Shown here: piece after piece, positions 36,717-37,100 of the stretch
Position numbering within the stretch: position 1 is the first letter of the stretch
Layout: each line of letters begins with the position of its first letter
Assembly: GCA_944393725.1 (NCBI GenBank)
Contig: CALYBC010000012.1
Location: 1 to 37,100, forward strand
Source: an uncultured Alphaproteobacteria bacterium
Lineage (GTDB): Bacteria; Pseudomonadota; Alphaproteobacteria; RF32; CAG-239
Direction of reading: 5' to 3'
DNA: 37,100 nt
Notes under the pieces: model-generated
What the model was told of the DNA's origin: nothing
The model's input: only the letters and a program-made list of their open reading frames with translations
The model's database searches: none
Program-made: the position numbers and the translations under genes

Positions 36717-36876
36717 CTCTTGCCAAAGCGAGAGGCTTTGGTGGAGTGTCGAAACTTCATACAAGAAATACCAACTCCTTTTGGGGAGCTGGGGATATAA
36801 GGCTATGCACGAATAACCCAGACTGGTACTTGTAACAGTTTCGAACTCCCCGCCTTAGTTTTTTTAAGGCGGTTTT
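36717..36876 (+). ncRNA. Highly structured RNA, candidate leader/attenuator (copy B)
   Basis: It is built like copy A. A 5' hairpin (36717-36723 / 36728-36734, CAAA loop) comes first. An interrupted long stem then pairs 36743-36747 with 36845-36849, UCGAAACU (36749-36756) with AGUUUCGA (36837-36844), 36760-36765 with 36829-36834, and 36769-36772 with 36825-36828. Inside are a hairpin 36775-36779/36784-36788 and one closed by CUGGG/CCCAG (36789-36793 / 36817-36821), whose loop holds AUAAGGCU. A terminator follows, 34 bases before a GTG start. GGGGAG (36783-36788) can pair with CUCCCC (36846-36851), and UAAGGC (36798-36803) with GCCUUA (36852-36857), both of which would open the terminator. No known family was recognised. 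Confidence 0.68.
36850..36876 (+). terminator. Intrinsic terminator at the end of structured RNA B
   Basis: CCGCCTTA (36850-36857) pairs with TAAGGCGG (36865-36872) around a T-rich loop, followed by TTTT. Its 5' arm overlaps segments that can pair with upstream parts of the RNA. Confidence 0.85.
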
Positions 36877-36940
36877 GTTTTATTCATAAACAAAATAAGG
36901 AGTTAAAACTGTGAATCTAAAATAAGAGTTAAGAGAAAAA

Positions 36941-37100
36941 TTGTCGGTTGAATTGCGAAAACTCAGGCAAGAAAAAGGCTTGAGCATTCAAGAAGTGGCA
37001 CTAATGTCGCCTTTGTCGGTACAGATGATATATGATATGGAGCAAGGCAACCGCCGCCGCTATAATCTTTATCAAAGATTGCTCAAATTTTATGGGAAGA
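36941..37100 (+). CDS. XRE-family helix-turn-helix regulator, N-terminal part (cut by window end; possible nonsense mutation)
   Basis: The frame runs to the window edge and encodes a Cro/C1-type helix-turn-helix: LRKLRQEKGLSIQEVALMS, then PLSVQMIYDMEQGNRRR, then LYQRLLKFYG. The best start by ribosome site is GTG 36911 (AAGGAG, eight-base gap), in the same frame, but it meets TAA at 36923-36925 after four codons (MNLK). The codons after the stop (ELREKLSVELRK) continue the domain smoothly, which suggests a single change of a Gln codon to TAA, or real initiation at TTG 36941 with a poor AAGAG site. It lies directly after structured RNA B and may be controlled by it. Confidence 0.7.
   Translation, partial: MSVELRKLRQEKGLSIQEVALMSPLSVQMIYDMEQGNRRRYNLYQRLLKFYGK

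Noticed and set aside
36660..36735. CTCTTGCCAAA repeated at 36683-36693 and 36718-36727 as the start of a CRISPR-like array
   Set aside because: There are only two short imperfect copies with no spacer regularity and no cas genes; the second copy is explained by the 5' hairpin of RNA B.

Overview
The window looks like chromosomal DNA from an AT-rich alphaproteobacterium with a Gram-negative envelope. Lineage evidence (established knowledge applied to what is seen): a PopZ-like (DUF2497) protein between a TolC-type protein and ValS; a DUF4167 protein between prmC and clpB; the pyrH-frr-uppS-cdsA-rseP-bamA-lpxD order; and a clpB promoter of alphaproteobacterial RpoH type. A GapA that reads like the E. 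coli/Bacteroides type hints at a host-associated (gut) lifestyle, but this is inference. No rRNA, tRNA, CRISPR array, transposase or phage structural gene was seen.

Layout. 1-173: tail of a membrane protein. 403-7633 (minus): one tight operon, pyrH, frr, uppS, cdsA, rseP, bamA, lpxD, linking nucleotide and ribosome housekeeping to undecaprenyl, phospholipid, outer-membrane protein and lipid A synthesis. 7851-12081 (plus, divergent): plsY, dprA, topA. 12143-12383: a structured RNA gene or leader, then a PEGA-like lipoprotein. 13045-14039 (minus): a small unknown protein and a glycine-zipper lipoprotein. 14176-22741 (plus): asnS, an exported unknown, rpoH, a 65-aa unknown, prmC, DUF4167 protein, a membrane metallophosphoesterase and clpB. 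22779-28015 (minus): valS, popZ and tolC-type genes. 28215-30674 (plus): glycogen phosphorylase. 30730-33174 (minus): an unrecognised 814-aa protein with its own promoter and terminator. 33354-35642 (minus): gap then pgk. 35865-36515 (plus): hemolysin III/PAQR-type membrane protein. 36584-36658: a REP-like palindromic repeat. 36717-36876: a second structured RNA. 36911-37100: start of an XRE-type regulator, cut by the window end.

Most unusual result: the RNAs at 12211-12383 and 36743-36876 share little linear sequence but appear to share one architecture. Each has a long interrupted stem containing UCGAAA paired with UUUCGA, a conserved AC opposite an internal loop, an internal hairpin with a G-rich 3' arm, an AUAAGGCU segment, and an intrinsic terminator ending 33-34 bases before the next start codon. 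In both, the strand entering the terminator can pair instead with the G-rich hairpin arm or with AAGGC. That is the layout of a terminator/antiterminator switch, and I could not assign it to a known class.

Other points: the XRE gene has an in-frame TAA at codon 5 after its best start; popZ has a C8 tract ahead of its oligomerisation domain; rpoH and a near-consensus RpoH promoter (clpB) lie within 4 kb of each other; and dxr, skp, fabZ and lpxA are absent from the envelope cluster.
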